A stretch of DNA of 64,000 bases from an uncultured Anaerovibrio sp. (GCA_934196075.1 CAKPVW010000003.1:1-64000); one strand, 5' to 3'; numbered from the stretch's first letter, positions 25,289 through 35,476 are shown. The notes: generated by a model from the sequence alone, not told the origin. Numbers and translations are program-made.

Positions 25289-26536
25289 ATGTTTTATCGC
25301 AGCCGCTGGCGATTGGCAATTCTTTATACCTCTATGATGTTCTGCATTTTTGCCATGTTGATCTTTATGGGCTATAGAGGTATGTTATGGGCTGTTAGCT
25401 CAGAGCAGGCTAGGGAATTGTCCGGCATAGTCAAGGATATAGCTGATGCTGAGGCACTGTTGATGCAAAAGGATGATATGCCTGGTGATTTGGGGTATAG
25501 AGAAAGAATGTTTTTCTATGCCTTTGATTTACATGGCAATTTGCAACATTATTCCAAGGCACCATATCAGCTAGAGGATGATGTACTGAATTTGATTCAG
25601 GATGGACAAATTCCCTTCTACGATGTTGCTACCTTTGAATTTAGTGATGATCAGGTTATGCTGGTGACAGCCTCCTACGTCACCCTTAATGACAGAATTA
25701 TCGGTGTGGTCTATCTAGGCAAGGATATTAGTGCCCTCTATCGAGGTGCTACCAAATACGCTTACTTTTTGTTGATACTATCCTTTCTTGCTTTGATTGT
25801 GGCAGGTATTTTGGGATATTATCTATCTGGCTGTGTTATTCGCCCGATGCAAAATGCTTATGAAAAACAAAGACAATTTACGGCAGATGCATCCCATGAA
25901 TTGCGGACACCTCTTAGTGTAATCATGTCCTCAGCAGATTTGCTATATAATGATCCATCTATAGAATCGCCTTTCTTGAAGCAGGTTATTGCTGATGTTA
26001 AGGACGAGGTCAAAAAAATGAGCAAGCTGGTAGGGGATTTGTTGGTTATTGCTCGCAATGATAACCATGCAGAAAAGCTGCATTTGCAGGATTTTGATCT
26101 CAGTAGCTCTCTGCAGCAGGTGGTGCGGAATATGCAGCCTGTGGCAGATAAAAAGCATATTGAAATACAGGATAAGGTACCGGATGGTATTGTCTGTCAT
26201 GGTGATGAGCAGAAAATCAAGCAGTTGATTCTTATTCTAGTAGACAATGCGGTCAAATATACACAGGAATATGGCTGTGTTAAGGTTTCGGCCAAGGTTT
26301 TGAAAAATAAAAAAATTCGCTTCAGTGTGGAGGATAATGGTATCGGGCTAAGCACTGAGGATAAGGCCAAGATCTTTGAACGGTTTTATCGTGTGGATAA
26401 GGCCCGTTCCAGGGCTATGGGGGGCACAGGACTTGGTTTGGCTATTGCCAAGGATATTATTGATGGACACAAGGGCTTTATCTATGTGGAAAGCCAGTTG
26501 GGACAAGGGACTACCTTTACGGTAGAATTGCCATAA
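25289..26536 (+). CDS. Sensor histidine kinase
   Basis: Partner of the upstream OmpR-type regulator. There are two membrane helices (about residues 9-31 and 150-172) around a roughly 110-residue sensor domain that lies outside the cytoplasmic membrane. The HisKA box is ASHELRTPLSV (phospho-His near 206), and the ATPase domain has VDNAVKYTQ (N box), DNGIGLS (G1) and GGTGLGLAIAKDI (G2). No obvious ligand-binding motif is seen in the sensor. The frame is open from GTG at 25244, overlapping the regulator by 29 bases. ATG at 25289 puts the first helix at the usual distance, but neither start has a clear ribosome site. Confidence 0.9.
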   Translation: MFYRSRWRLAILYTSMMFCIFAMLIFMGYRGMLWAVSSEQARELSGIVKDIADAEALLMQKDDMPGDLGYRERMFFYAFDLHGNLQHYSKAPYQLEDDVLNLIQDGQIPFYDVATFEFSDDQVMLVTASYVTLNDRIIGVVYLGKDISALYRGATKYAYFLLILSFLALIVAGILGYYLSGCVIRPMQNAYEKQRQFTADASHELRTPLSVIMSSADLLYNDPSIESPFLKQVIADVKDEVKKMSKLVGDLLVIARNDNHAEKLHLQDFDLSSSLQQVVRNMQPVADKKHIEIQDKVPDGIVCHGDEQKIKQLILILVDNAVKYTQEYGCVKVSAKVLKNKKIRFSVEDNGIGLSTEDKAKIFERFYRVDKARSRAMGGTGLGLAIAKDIIDGHKGFIYVESQLGQGTTFTVELP

Positions 26537-26540
26537 AGAT

Positions 26541-26587
26541 AAAAAGACAAAAAGTCAAAAATAAATCTTGACTTTTTGTCTTTTTGG
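26541..26587 (+). terminator. Terminator of the two-component operon
   Basis: AAAAAGACAAAAAGTCAA (26541-26558) is an exact 18-bp inverted repeat of TTGACTTTTTGTCTTTTT (26568-26585). It starts 4 bases after the kinase stop. Confidence 0.8.
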
Positions 26588-26733
26588 TTTATAATAAAAA
26601 TCGTAAAGACAAAATCCATGTTAGAAGGCTGCATTACATGAATTTACTAGCATAGATTTGTTGAGTAAATTTTTGTAACAATTGAAATGCTTTACATTAC
26701 GAATGTACTGGCATTGTGAAAGGTGGAGAGATT

Positions 26734-29307
26734 ATGGAACAGGAAAAATATACTCAGAGAGTTTTGAATACATTGCAGGCTGCCCAACAGAATGCGGCTT
26801 TGCACTATCATCAGGAAATCACCAGCTTGCATGTGCTGCTGGCCTTGGCTCAGGAGCCTGAGGGACTGCTGGAAACAATTTTTCAGGAAGCCAATGCTGA
26901 TTTGGGTATGCTGAAGGAAAGAATTGAGCAGGAGTTGCGGAAGATTCCTAGTGTCAAGGGGCAGGATAGATTATCCATGAGTGTGGAGCTGAGCAGAGTT
27001 ATTGCCAAATCTGAACAGCTGGCTAACAGTATGAAGGATGATTATATCAGCACTGAGCATTTGCTGTTGGCTATTGTAGAGGATGGCAGTGACGAAGCCA
27101 GGGATATCTGCCGAGCTTTTGGTTTGACCAAGAATGGTATAGCCAATTCTATCAAGAAAAACAGAAAGCAGAATGTGAACTCTGCTAACCCAGAGGATGG
27201 CTACAAAGCATTGGAGAAGTACGGCCGTGATTTGACCCAGGTAGCTCGTCAGGGCAAGTTGGATCCTGTTATTGGCCGTGATGATGAAATCAGAAGAACC
27301 ATTGAGATTTTGTCTCGTCGTACCAAGAACAACCCTGTATTGATTGGTGAGCCTGGTGTTGGTAAAACTGCTATTGTAGAGGGCTTGGCTCGGCGAATTG
27401 TGGTTGGCGATGTGCCTGAGTCCTTGAAGAACAAGACCTTGTTCTCCTTGGATATGGGTGCTCTGGTGGCTGGTGCCAAATACCGGGGTGAGTTTGAGGA
27501 AAGGTTGAAATCTGTCCTCAATGAGGTAGTTAAATCCGATGGTCAGATTCTGCTGTTCATTGATGAGGTACACACTGTAGTAGGTGCTGGTGCCACTGAT
27601 GGCGCCATGGATGCAGGCAATCTGCTGAAGCCAATGATGGCTCGTGGTGAGTTGCGCTGCATTGGTGCTACTACCTTGAATGAATATCGTAAATACATTG
27701 AAAAAGATACTGCCTTGGAGCGTCGTTTCCAGCCGGTTATGGTTGGTGAACCATCTGTAGAGGACACTATTTCCATTCTTCGTGGTTTGAAGGAGCGTTA
27801 TGAGGTACATCATGGTGTACGTATTCGTGATGCAGCTTTGGTATCTGCTGCTGTATTGTCTGACCGTTACATTTCTGATCGTTTCCTGCCAGATAAGGCC
27901 ATTGACTTGGTGGACGAGGCTGCTGCCAAGCTGAGAACTGAAATTGAATCCTTGCCTGCACCTCTGGATGAGGTACGCCGCAAGATTCTTCAGTTGGAAA
28001 TTGAAGAACAGGCATTGCAGAAGGAAACTGATGCAGCTGGGCAGGAAAAGCTGGCCAGCATCCGCAAGGAAAAGGAAGATTTGCAGGCTCAGCAAAAGGA
28101 GTTGCAGGCTCAGTGGGATTCTGAGAAGCAGGCAATTTTGCGAGTTCGTGGCATCAAGAAGGAAATGGACAATGTTCGCAGTCAGATGGAAAGCGCAGAA
28201 AGAGATTATGATCTGAACAAGCTGTCTGAACTGAAATATGGCCGTCTCCCAGAGCTGCAGAAGAAGCTGCAGGCTGAGGAAGAAGCCATTGCTGCCAAAG
28301 GCTCTGATAGCCAGCTTTTGAAGGAAGAAGTTGGTGAGGAGGATATTGCCAAGGTAGTTAGCCGTTGGACTGGTATTCCTGTTACCAAGATGCTTACTGG
28401 CGAAAGAGAGAAGCTGCTCCATTTGGAGGATGTGCTCCATGAGCGGGTAATTGGTCAGGATGAGGCTGTTAAAGTAGTCAGCGAAGCTATTTTGCGAGCT
28501 AGAGCTGGTATTAAGGCTCCTGAGCGTCCAATCGGTTCCTTTATCTTCCTTGGCCCTACCGGTGTTGGTAAAACCGAGCTAGCCAAGACTTTGGCAGAGG
28601 CTCTCTTTGATGATGAGCGCAGCATGATTCGTATTGATATGAGTGAATACATGGAGAAGCACTCTGTATCTCGTCTGATTGGTGCGCCTCCAGGCTATGT
28701 GGGCTATGATGAGGGTGGTCAGCTGACAGAGGCTGTTCGCCGCCATCCATATAGTGTTATTCTGCTGGATGAAATTGAAAAGGCTCATAGAGATGTTTTT
28801 AATGTTTTGCTGCAGATTCTGGATGATGGTCGTCTTACCGATGGCAAGGGCAGAGTGGTAAACTTCAAGAATACCGTTATTATCATGACCTCTAATCTGG
28901 GTTCCCATGAGATTTTGAACAAGTCCCCAGAGGAAGCAGAGAAGGCAGTTAAGGAAATTCTGAAGGAATATTTCCGTCCAGAGTTCCTGAATCGTGTAGA
29001 CGATATTGTGGTATTCAAGGGCTTGGCCAAGGAGCAGGTAAAGAATATTGCCGCCCTTCTGCTGCAGCAGCTTAATGATCGTTTGGAGAAGCAGCTAAAG
29101 ATGCATCTTACCTGGGATGACAAGGCATTGAATCTCTTGGCAGAGCAGGGCTTTGATCCAGCCTTTGGTGCTCGTCCACTACGCCGTCTGTTGAGCCATA
29201 CTGTAGAAACTGAGCTGAGTAAATCCATTATCAAGGGTGATGTCAGCGAAGGTGATACTGTGGCTATGACAGTGGAAAATGGTCAGCTGGTATTCAACAA
29301 AAAATAA
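26734..29307 (+). CDS. clpB: ATP-dependent disaggregase ClpB
   Basis: ClpB is a hexameric AAA+ protein that extracts polypeptides from aggregates with DnaK. The N-terminal repeat domain (about 1-145) is followed by AAA-1 with GEPGVGKT (near 205). A long coiled-coil middle domain (about 410-520) separates this from AAA-2 with [15 protein letters not shown] (near 610). The middle domain and the absence of a ClpP-binding loop distinguish it from ClpC. Its 857 residues are full length. GGTGGAGAG precedes the ATG at 26734. I see no CIRCE element and no convincing CtsR box in 26590-26733, so its heat control is unclear. Confidence 0.96.
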   Translation: MEQEKYTQRVLNTLQAAQQNAALHYHQEITSLHVLLALAQEPEGLLETIFQEANADLGMLKERIEQELRKIPSVKGQDRLSMSVELSRVIAKSEQLANSMKDDYISTEHLLLAIVEDGSDEARDICRAFGLTKNGIANSIKKNRKQNVNSANPEDGYKALEKYGRDLTQVARQGKLDPVIGRDDEIRRTIEILSRRTKNNPVLIGEPGVGKTAIVEGLARRIVVGDVPESLKNKTLFSLDMGALVAGAKYRGEFEERLKSVLNEVVKSDGQILLFIDEVHTVVGAGATDGAMDAGNLLKPMMARGELRCIGATTLNEYRKYIEKDTALERRFQPVMVGEPSVEDTISILRGLKERYEVHHGVRIRDAALVSAAVLSDRYISDRFLPDKAIDLVDEAAAKLRTEIESLPAPLDEVRRKILQLEIEEQALQKETDAAGQEKLASIRKEKEDLQAQQKELQAQWDSEKQAILRVRGIKKEMDNVRSQMESAERDYDLNKLSELKYGRLPELQKKLQAEEEAIAAKGSDSQLLKEEVGEEDIAKVVSRWTGIPVTKMLTGEREKLLHLEDVLHERVIGQDEAVKVVSEAILRARAGIKAPERPIGSFIFLGPTGVGKTELAKTLAEALFDDERSMIRIDMSEYMEKHSVSRLIGAPPGYVGYDEGGQLTEAVRRHPYSVILLDEIEKAHRDVFNVLLQILDDGRLTDGKGRVVNFKNTVIIMTSNLGSHEILNKSPEEAEKAVKEILKEYFRPEFLNRVDDIVVFKGLAKEQVKNIAALLLQQLNDRLEKQLKMHLTWDDKALNLLAEQGFDPAFGARPLRRLLSHTVETELSKSIIKGDVSEGDTVAMTVENGQLVFNKK

Positions 29308-29324
29308 TTTTTACTTGAAATCAA

Positions 29325-29624
29325 GCAAATGATTTGATATACTCTTAACTACACAAGTTAATAAGCAAATGCGAGGATGGGGAGTAGTAGGATTGCAGTA
29401 CCCTGCAGAGAGCTGTCGGCTGGTGCGAGACAGCAGGCAATGCAATGTGAACTGGCCCTGGAGCAGCACGCTGAACCTTTGGTGTAGGCGGTGCCGGGAA
29501 CTGGCCGTTACAACAGGAGGATATGTCAGTATCCGTAAATGAGTGCACGCAGCAATGTGTGAATATGAGTGGTACCACGGAGTTTTAAGCTTCGTCTCTG
29601 TAAGAGGAGACGGAGCTTTTTTGT
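29325..29624 (+). ncRNA. T-box leader (leucine) with terminator, upstream of leuA
   Basis: Stem I carries the AGTA turn (29383-29386), AGAGAGC and the apical GGTGCGA loop. The T-box sequence GAGTGGTACCACGG lies at 29567-29580. A terminator follows: AAGCTTCGTCTC pairs with GGAGACGGAGCTTTTTT (to 29622). Aligned with the Cys T-box at 47195, the specifier position falls on CTG (29452-29454), a Leu codon followed by a purine. Uncharged tRNA-Leu should let leuA be transcribed. The exact specifier is tentative. Confidence 0.85.
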
Positions 29625-29675
29625 TGCCATCGTCTCCGTAGATAGTTTTGCACAATTAAGCAAAGGGAGAGATTG

Positions 29676-31346
29676 ATGATGGAAAATGTAAAAAAATATC
29701 AGCCTGGTTATTTTATGCCCCCAACTATTGATATGAGCTGGGCTCAGAAGCAGTTCCCGGACAAGGCACCAACTTGGTGCTCTGTGGATCTGCGGGATGG
29801 CAATCAGGCTTTAGTTATTCCAATGAGTCTTGATGAGAAGATTGAGTTCTTCAAGATGTTGGTTAAGATTGGCTTCAAGGAGATTGAGGTAGGTTTCCCA
29901 GCTGCATCTGAAACTGAATATACCTTCCTGCGTCGTTTGGTAGACGAAAATCTGATTCCCGATGATGTAACTGTTCAGGTATTGACTCAGGCGAGAGAGC
30001 ATATTATCAAAAAGACCTTTGAGGCTCTCAAGGGCGTTAAGAACGCCATTGTTCATGTATACAATTCCACCTCCTTTGCCCAGCGTCAGCAGGTATTCCG
30101 CAAGAACAAGGAGGAAATCAAGCAGATTGCTATTGATGGTGCCAAGCTTTTGCAGAAGCTTACCGAAGAGGCTGGAGCCAACTATCGCTTTGAATACTCT
30201 CCAGAGAGCTTTACTGGTACTGAGCCAGAATATGCTTTGGAGGTATGTAATGCCGTGCTGGATGTATGGAAGCCAACTCCAGACCGCAAGGCAATTATCA
30301 ATATTCCTGTTACCGTAGAAATGTCCATGCCTCACATCTATGCCATGCAGGTAGCTTATATTTCCCAGAATTTGAAATATCGAGAGGCAGTAGAGCTTTC
30401 CCTCCATCCTCACAATGATAGAGGCTGCGGCGTAGCTGATTCCGAAATGGGACTGCTGGCTGGTGCTGACCGCATTGAGGGTACCCTCTTTGGTAACGGT
30501 GAGCGTACTGGTAATGCAGATATTGTTACCATTGCCATGAATATGTATGTATTAGGTGTAGATCCAAAGCTGGATTTCTCCAATATTCATGAGTTGGTGG
30601 AGCTTTATGAAAAGGTTACTAGAATGCATGTTCATGAGCGCCAACCATATGCTGGTGCCTTGGTATTTGCAGCTTTCTCTGGTTCCCATCAGGATGCTAT
30701 TGCCAAGGGAATGAAGTGGCGCGAAGAGCAGGAGCCAAATCGTTGGACTGTACCATATCTGCCTATTGATCCACATGATGTAGGCCGTGAATATGAGGCT
30801 GATGTTATCCGCATCAACAGTCAGTCCGGCAAGGGCGGCGTAGCCTATATTATGGAGCAGAAATATGGTATCTCCATGCCAAAGAAAATGCGGGAGGATT
30901 TCGGCTATTGCGTTAAGGATGTATCTGACCACAAGCATAAGGAATTGCTGGGAGATGAAATTTATCAGATTTTCCATGATAATTATGTAAATGTTTCCAC
31001 TCCATATAATCTCATTGATTTCAGTCTGAAGAAGGAAGTGGATGGTACCCGCTCCGGTTATGTAGAGCTGGAAATCAACGGCAAGCCAACGGTATTTAAG
31101 GCAAAGGGCAATGGTCGTCTGGATGCTATTAGCAATGCCATTCAGGAGAATACTGATGTGAGATATACAGATTTGACCTATAGCGAGCATGCGCTGGAAA
31201 TTGGCTCTACCTCTCGGGCTATGGCCTATATTGGGGTAACAGGTAAGGATGGCAAGATTACTTGGGGTGCTGGTATGGACACCGATATTATTACTGCCTC
31301 TGTTATGGCCCTCTTTAGTGCCATTAATCGCATGGTAAAGAAATAA
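29676..31346 (+). CDS. leuA: 2-isopropylmalate synthase (type 2, long form)
   Basis: LeuA condenses acetyl-CoA with 2-oxoisovalerate, the first leucine-specific step. The TIM-barrel domain has the metal-binding VDLRDGNQALV near residue 35, LHPHNDRGCGVADSEM and the GNGERTGNAD motif. A C-terminal LeuA dimer/regulatory domain (about 430-556) is where leucine feedback acts in characterised enzymes. The 556-residue length and FMPPTIDMSWAQKQFPDKAP start fit the mycobacterial-like LeuA2 group. Tandem ATGs at 29676 and 29679 follow AAAGGGA; either may be used. Confidence 0.95.
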   Translation: MMENVKKYQPGYFMPPTIDMSWAQKQFPDKAPTWCSVDLRDGNQALVIPMSLDEKIEFFKMLVKIGFKEIEVGFPAASETEYTFLRRLVDENLIPDDVTVQVLTQAREHIIKKTFEALKGVKNAIVHVYNSTSFAQRQQVFRKNKEEIKQIAIDGAKLLQKLTEEAGANYRFEYSPESFTGTEPEYALEVCNAVLDVWKPTPDRKAIINIPVTVEMSMPHIYAMQVAYISQNLKYREAVELSLHPHNDRGCGVADSEMGLLAGADRIEGTLFGNGERTGNADIVTIAMNMYVLGVDPKLDFSNIHELVELYEKVTRMHVHERQPYAGALVFAAFSGSHQDAIAKGMKWREEQEPNRWTVPYLPIDPHDVGREYEADVIRINSQSGKGGVAYIMEQKYGISMPKKMREDFGYCVKDVSDHKHKELLGDEIYQIFHDNYVNVSTPYNLIDFSLKKEVDGTRSGYVELEINGKPTVFKAKGNGRLDAISNAIQENTDVRYTDLTYSEHALEIGSTSRAMAYIGVTGKDGKITWGAGMDTDIITASVMALFSAINRMVKK

Positions 31347-31358
31347 TAAGCTTTGATA

Positions 31359-31400
31359 AATAACATTCTCTTGTCAGTTGGCAGGGGAATGTTATTTTTG
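31359..31400 (+). terminator. Terminator of leuA
   Basis: AATAACATTC (31359-31368) pairs with GAATGTTATT (31387-31396) and runs into TTTG. It lies shortly after the leuA stop. Confidence 0.72.
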
Positions 31401-31501
31401 TTCTGGTAGAGAGTTATGCATACGGGAATATATTCCCTTGACTTTAGGGCTAATAATCCGTAAAATATAATAGTATGGTTGTATGAGAATACAGCTGGTG
31501 A

Positions 31502-33091
31502 ATGATAATAAACGCCATGAAATGGCAGAATAATAAAAGAAGGAGGTGTGTTATTATCATTGAGATTATACTTGCAGCTATTGCCGCTTTGGTGTTAGGT
31601 GGTGCTGGAGGCTATATGATGCGCAAGCAGGCAGCCGAAAAGCAGATTGGTTCTGCTGAAGAGGAAGCCCGCCGTATTGTGAAGGCTGCTGAGTCCAAGG
31701 GCGAAGCTGCAAAAAAGGAAAAGCTATTAGAAGCAAAGGAAGATGTACATCGTCTTCGTCAGGAATTAGATCGTGAAACCCGTGATCGCCGTAATGAATT
31801 GCAGCGTCAGGAGCGCCGTCTGGTGTCCAAGGAAGAGAATCTGGACCGCAAGCTGGATTCTTTGGAGAAAAAGGAAGAAAATCTTGCTGCCAAGGAAACA
31901 AAGCTGGAAAAGAGTCAGGCTGCTATTGATGAGCTGCATGAGAAGCAGAAGTCTGAACTGGAGCGTATTTCTAGTTTGACTACCGAAGAAGCCAAAACCA
32001 TGCTGTTAGCAGAGATCGAGGATGAGCTGCAGCATGAGAAGGCTATGAAGATTAAGGAATATGAGCAGCAGGTTAAGGACGAGGCTGACAAAAAAGCACG
32101 GAATATTATTTCCATGGCTATTCAGCGTTGTGCTGCGGATCATGTAGCAGAGACTACTGTATCTGTGGTAGCTCTGCCTAACGATGAAATGAAGGGTAGA
32201 ATCATCGGTCGTGAAGGTCGAAATATTCGGGCATTGGAAACAATGACAGGTATTGATCTGATTATTGATGATACTCCTGAAGCAGTTATTCTCTCAGGTT
32301 TTGATCCTGTACGCCGAGAAGTGGCTAGAATTGCCCTGGAGAAGCTGATTGCGGATGGTCGTATTCACCCTACCAGCATTGAGGAAATGGTGAAGAAGGC
32401 TCGTCGTGAGGTAGATCAGCGTATTAAGGAAGCTGGTGAGCAGGCTACCTTTGATACTGGTGTTCATGGCCTTCATCCAGAGCTGATTAAGCTGTTAGGC
32501 CGCTTGAGATACCGTACCAGTTATGGACAGAATGTCCTGAATCATTCTGTAGAGGTTTCCCATTTGGCAGGCATGATGGCTGCTGAGCTAGGGGTGGATG
32601 TAATGCTGGCCAAGCGTGCTGGCTTGATACATGATATTGGCAAATCCATCGATAATGAGGTGGAGGGTACCCATGTAACTATTGGTGCTGATATTGCTAA
32701 GAAGTATCGTGAGTCCAAGGATGTTATCAATGCGATTATGGCACATCATGGTGATGCAGAGCCAAATACTGTTGAGGCAGTATTGGTAGCTGCGGCTGAT
32801 GCTGTATCTGCAGCTCGTCCTGGTGCTCGTCGTGAAAGTCTGGAATCCTATTTGAAGCGTCTTACCCGTTTGGAGGAGATTGCTGAAGGCTTTAATGGTG
32901 TGGAGCGTTGCTTCGCTATTCAGGCTGGTCGTGAGATTCGTGTTATGGTTAAGCCTGACAAGGTTGATGATGCAGGAGCTGTTATTTTGGCTCATGATAT
33001 TGTCAAGAAGATTGAGGCAGAGCTGGAATATCCTGGCCAGATTAAAGCTACTATTATTCGTGAAACTCGCGTAGTAGATTACGCAAAGTGA
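31502..33091 (+). CDS. rny: Ribonuclease Y
   Basis: RNase Y is the membrane-anchored endonuclease that starts bulk mRNA decay in many Firmicutes. Domains: an N-terminal membrane helix ([18 protein letters not shown]), a long coiled coil (about residues 40-200), a KH domain ([15 protein letters not shown]) and an HD domain (the metal pair HD in LIHDIGKS). The listed start is the first ATG of the open frame. The only strong ribosome site, AGAAGGAGG, ends at 31546, and the in-frame codon 6 bases later is ATT (31553). Starting there gives [11 protein letters not shown], a typical RNase Y N-terminus, so a rare AUU start is likely. Confidence 0.93.
   Translation: MIINAMKWQNNKRRRCVIIIEIILAAIAALVLGGAGGYMMRKQAAEKQIGSAEEEARRIVKAAESKGEAAKKEKLLEAKEDVHRLRQELDRETRDRRNELQRQERRLVSKEENLDRKLDSLEKKEENLAAKETKLEKSQAAIDELHEKQKSELERISSLTTEEAKTMLLAEIEDELQHEKAMKIKEYEQQVKDEADKKARNIISMAIQRCAADHVAETTVSVVALPNDEMKGRIIGREGRNIRALETMTGIDLIIDDTPEAVILSGFDPVRREVARIALEKLIADGRIHPTSIEEMVKKARREVDQRIKEAGEQATFDTGVHGLHPELIKLLGRLRYRTSYGQNVLNHSVEVSHLAGMMAAELGVDVMLAKRAGLIHDIGKSIDNEVEGTHVTIGADIAKKYRESKDVINAIMAHHGDAEPNTVEAVLVAAADAVSAARPGARRESLESYLKRLTRLEEIAEGFNGVERCFAIQAGREIRVMVKPDKVDDAGAVILAHDIVKKIEAELEYPGQIKATIIRETRVVDYAK
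31538..31555 (+). promoter_or_regulatory. Strong ribosome site before a candidate AUU start of rny
   Basis: AGAAGGAGG (31538-31546) is the only strong Shine-Dalgarno near the RNase Y start. Codons in frame after it are GTT, ATT (31553-31555), ATC and ATT. There is no ATG, and no in-frame GTG or TTG, at usable spacing. The ATT at 31553 has 6-base spacing. Confidence 0.55.
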
Positions 33092-33108
33092 TTTTTAAAA
33101 ATAAATTG

Positions 33109-33142
33109 GGCTGTCGTCCTGGGGCGGCAGCCTGTTTTTTTT
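33109..33142 (+). terminator. Terminator of rny
   Basis: GGCTGTCGTCC pairs with GGGGCGGCAGCC (33121-33132), with G-U pairs, followed by TGTTTTTTTT. It is 18 bases after the rny stop. Confidence 0.8.
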
Positions 33143-33194
33143 AGATACCTGGGCATAGATTTCTCTCATGATTTTTGTGAGAGGAGGACAGACA

Positions 33195-33701
33195 ATGAAA
33201 AAGAAAAGCAATTTTAGAAACAGCGAGGAAGCTGTAGATAGCATACATTTTGTGGCTTCCTTGTTGATATGTTTTCCAGAAATGGGCAAGGTTACTCTGG
33301 ATAGCAAGGAAGAAGGGGTATGGCTGGATTTTATCCTTAGTGAGAAGCCATCAGAGGAGCGCATGACTAAGGTAAATCAGTTGCTGACTGATAGCTTGAA
33401 ACTGTTCCATGAGTTAGAGGGGATTGAGGGAGCTAGGATGGCCTTTTTCTATGAGGCTCGTTCCTTACATATTTTCAGAGATATAGGTAGTCTTACGAAG
33501 AGAGAAATAGATATGTTGGTGGCTCTGGTTAAGGAAAATTTTACAGATTTATTGTTGACAGATGGAGCACAGGAGGCAGATGAGGATGCGGTAGATGCTC
33601 AGTCAGAAATGATTGATTATCGAATTCGCTTTTTGCGGGAGAATCATATTCGAGAGAATATGGTAGGCATTCGTGAGGAAGGCCGGGTTATGGTATATTA
33701 A
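33195..33701 (+). CDS. Uncharacterised protein between rny and ymdB
   Basis: The family is not recognised. The 168-residue protein has a lysine-rich start, no membrane helix and no signal peptide. A predicted mixed alpha/beta body is followed by an acidic stretch near residues 122-138 and a basic C-terminus (IRFLRENHIRENMVGIREEG). AGAGGAGGAC precedes the ATG at 33195. It lies after the rny terminator and 13 bases before ymdB, so it is probably co-transcribed with ymdB. Both neighbours act on RNA, so a link to RNA turnover is possible but unproven. Confidence 0.82.
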   Translation: MKKKSNFRNSEEAVDSIHFVASLLICFPEMGKVTLDSKEEGVWLDFILSEKPSEERMTKVNQLLTDSLKLFHELEGIEGARMAFFYEARSLHIFRDIGSLTKREIDMLVALVKENFTDLLLTDGAQEADEDAVDAQSEMIDYRIRFLRENHIRENMVGIREEGRVMVY

Positions 33702-33714
33702 TAAGGAGATTTTA

Positions 33715-34491
33715 ATGAAGATATTGCTTGTAGGCGATGTGGTAGGGCGTACAGGCCGCAAAGCTTTTGATAAATATACAAAAGAATTAAGAAAAAAATA
33801 TAATGTGGACATGGTTATTGTCAACGGAGAGAATTCCGCTGGTGGCAAGGGCATCAGTCGTAAATCTTTAGATGAGCTGTTGAGAGGCGGTGCAGATGTG
33901 ATTACTTCAGGTAATCATATTTGGGACAATAGAGAGGTATATGGCTTTATTGAGCAAGAGCCTTATTTGGTTCGGCCAGCCAACTATCCTCAGGGGGCCC
34001 CAGGCAAGGGCTGGTGTATATACCCTCATCGTTCAGCCAATGTGGCAGTTATCAATCTTTCAGGACGGGCATTTATGCCAGATATGGATTGTCCATTTCA
34101 AAAAATTGAGGATATTTTATCTGAAATCGGCAATCAGGCAGATGTTTTTATATTGGATTTTCATGCTGAAACCACTTCTGAAAAAATGGCTATGGGGTTT
34201 TATCTGGATGGTCGAGTACAGGCTGTTGTGGGGACTCATACCCATATTCAGACCTCAGATGCCAGAATTTTGCCTAATGGTACTGGCTATATTACGGATT
34301 TGGGCATGGTGGGGCCATGGAATTCCATTCTGGGCGTGGAGTCGGAGATTATTATCAAAAAATTCACCACCTGTATGCCTGCACGTTTTACAGTAGCAGA
34401 GGGGCCAGCAGTATATTCAGCTGTAGTGGTTGATATTGATACTGATAAGAAAAAGGCTGTAGGTATAGAGCGTATTTTTATCACTGAATAA
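33715..34491 (+). CDS. ymdB: YmdB-family metallophosphoesterase
   Basis: This calcineurin-like phosphoesterase is of the YmdB type, whose Bacillus member hydrolyses 2',3'-cyclic nucleotides and affects multicellular behaviour. Metal ligands are visible: GDVVGRTGR (Asp8), NGENSAGGKG (Glu, Asn), SGNHIWDN (His), LDFHAETTSEK (His) and GTHTHIQT (two His). Its 258 residues match the family. The ATG at 33715 follows AAGGAGA. Proximity to rny is a conserved arrangement in Firmicutes. Confidence 0.93.
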   Translation: MKILLVGDVVGRTGRKAFDKYTKELRKKYNVDMVIVNGENSAGGKGISRKSLDELLRGGADVITSGNHIWDNREVYGFIEQEPYLVRPANYPQGAPGKGWCIYPHRSANVAVINLSGRAFMPDMDCPFQKIEDILSEIGNQADVFILDFHAETTSEKMAMGFYLDGRVQAVVGTHTHIQTSDARILPNGTGYITDLGMVGPWNSILGVESEIIIKKFTTCMPARFTVAEGPAVYSAVVVDIDTDKKKAVGIERIFITE

Positions 34492-34579
34492 TATATTTAG
34501 CCTCAAGGCAGGAATCTGTTGATTTTTGGCGAATAATATCTGATGTGATAGACATAATTTTGTTAGCGAGGTATGATTA

Positions 34580-35407
34580 ATGTCAAGCGATTTGCATATG
34601 CACACCAGCTGCTCTGATGGTTTGTTGACACCAGAGGAGCTGGTTCAGGCAGCGAAGAAAGCAGGACTCAATTTTATAGCAATTACAGATCATGATACTG
34701 TAGATGGTATCTGTCAGCTTTATGAAGCTGGGCTTTATCCCAATGCAGGTATCAAGATTATTCCCGGTATAGAATTTAGCGCCCACCATGATACTAGTGA
34801 GATTCATATTCTTGGTTACAATATAGATATATTTAATAGAGAGTTAGTGGAACGACTCAATGATGTAGTTGAGGCGCGCTGGACTAGGTTTTCTACCATG
34901 GTGGAGAAGCTTCAGGCTTTGGGATATGATATTTCTGAGACAGATGTGTTGGAAATTGCTGATGGCAGTACATCTATCAGCCGCTCACATATTGCTCAAA
35001 CCATGATTAGGAAGGGGTATTTTTTCAGCATTAAGGATGTATTTGAACAGCTGCTGGAAAAGGGTAAACCAGCTTATGTATCTCATTTTCGTTTGGAATC
35101 TGAGGAAATTATTGATTTGATAAAAAATAGCGGAGGTACCCCTGTACTGGCTCATCCCAAGCTGATACACAATGACGAATTGGTTGAGCAGCTGCTAAAA
35201 AATGGCATTGAAGGCGTGGAGGCTATTTATCCTAAGCATGATGCGGAGGATACGAAGCGATATCTGGCTATGGCAGAAAAGTATCATCTGTTGGTTACAG
35301 GCGGTTCTGATTTTCACGGTATACCAGGCAGATGGCCTCAAGAGTTAGGGGAATTTGTCGTAGATGATTGTTACGCAGAGGAATTGTACAGAGAGCCTGA
35401 GCTCTAG
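34580..35407 (+). CDS. PHP-domain phosphoesterase (RNase AM / nucleoside bisphosphatase-like)
   Basis: The N-terminal DLHMHTSCSDGLLTP and AITDHDT motifs carry the PHP metal-binding His and Asp residues. Further ligands are in GIEFSAHH and near the C-terminus in GGSDFHG. At 275 residues it fits the TrpH/YciV group, which removes phosphates from 3',5'-bisphosphonucleotides or short RNA 5' ends. It is not the histidinol phosphatase HisK type by motif spacing. It follows ymdB by 88 bases. Confidence 0.88.
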   Translation: MSSDLHMHTSCSDGLLTPEELVQAAKKAGLNFIAITDHDTVDGICQLYEAGLYPNAGIKIIPGIEFSAHHDTSEIHILGYNIDIFNRELVERLNDVVEARWTRFSTMVEKLQALGYDISETDVLEIADGSTSISRSHIAQTMIRKGYFFSIKDVFEQLLEKGKPAYVSHFRLESEEIIDLIKNSGGTPVLAHPKLIHNDELVEQLLKNGIEGVEAIYPKHDAEDTKRYLAMAEKYHLLVTGGSDFHGIPGRWPQELGEFVVDDCYAEELYREPEL

Positions 35408-35476
35408 TAGGTTTTCAAGCGTGGCAGTTATAGGTAGATAATATTGGATTACTGGATATAGAAAATGGAGGGTACT

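Noticed and set aside
26971-28440. 489-residue ORF on the minus strand opposite clpB
   Set aside because: It is a shadow of a strongly conserved coding frame; no motifs.
29311-29655. Minus-strand ORFs over the leuA T-box leader
   Set aside because: They mirror a structured leader RNA and have no ribosome site or recognisable product.
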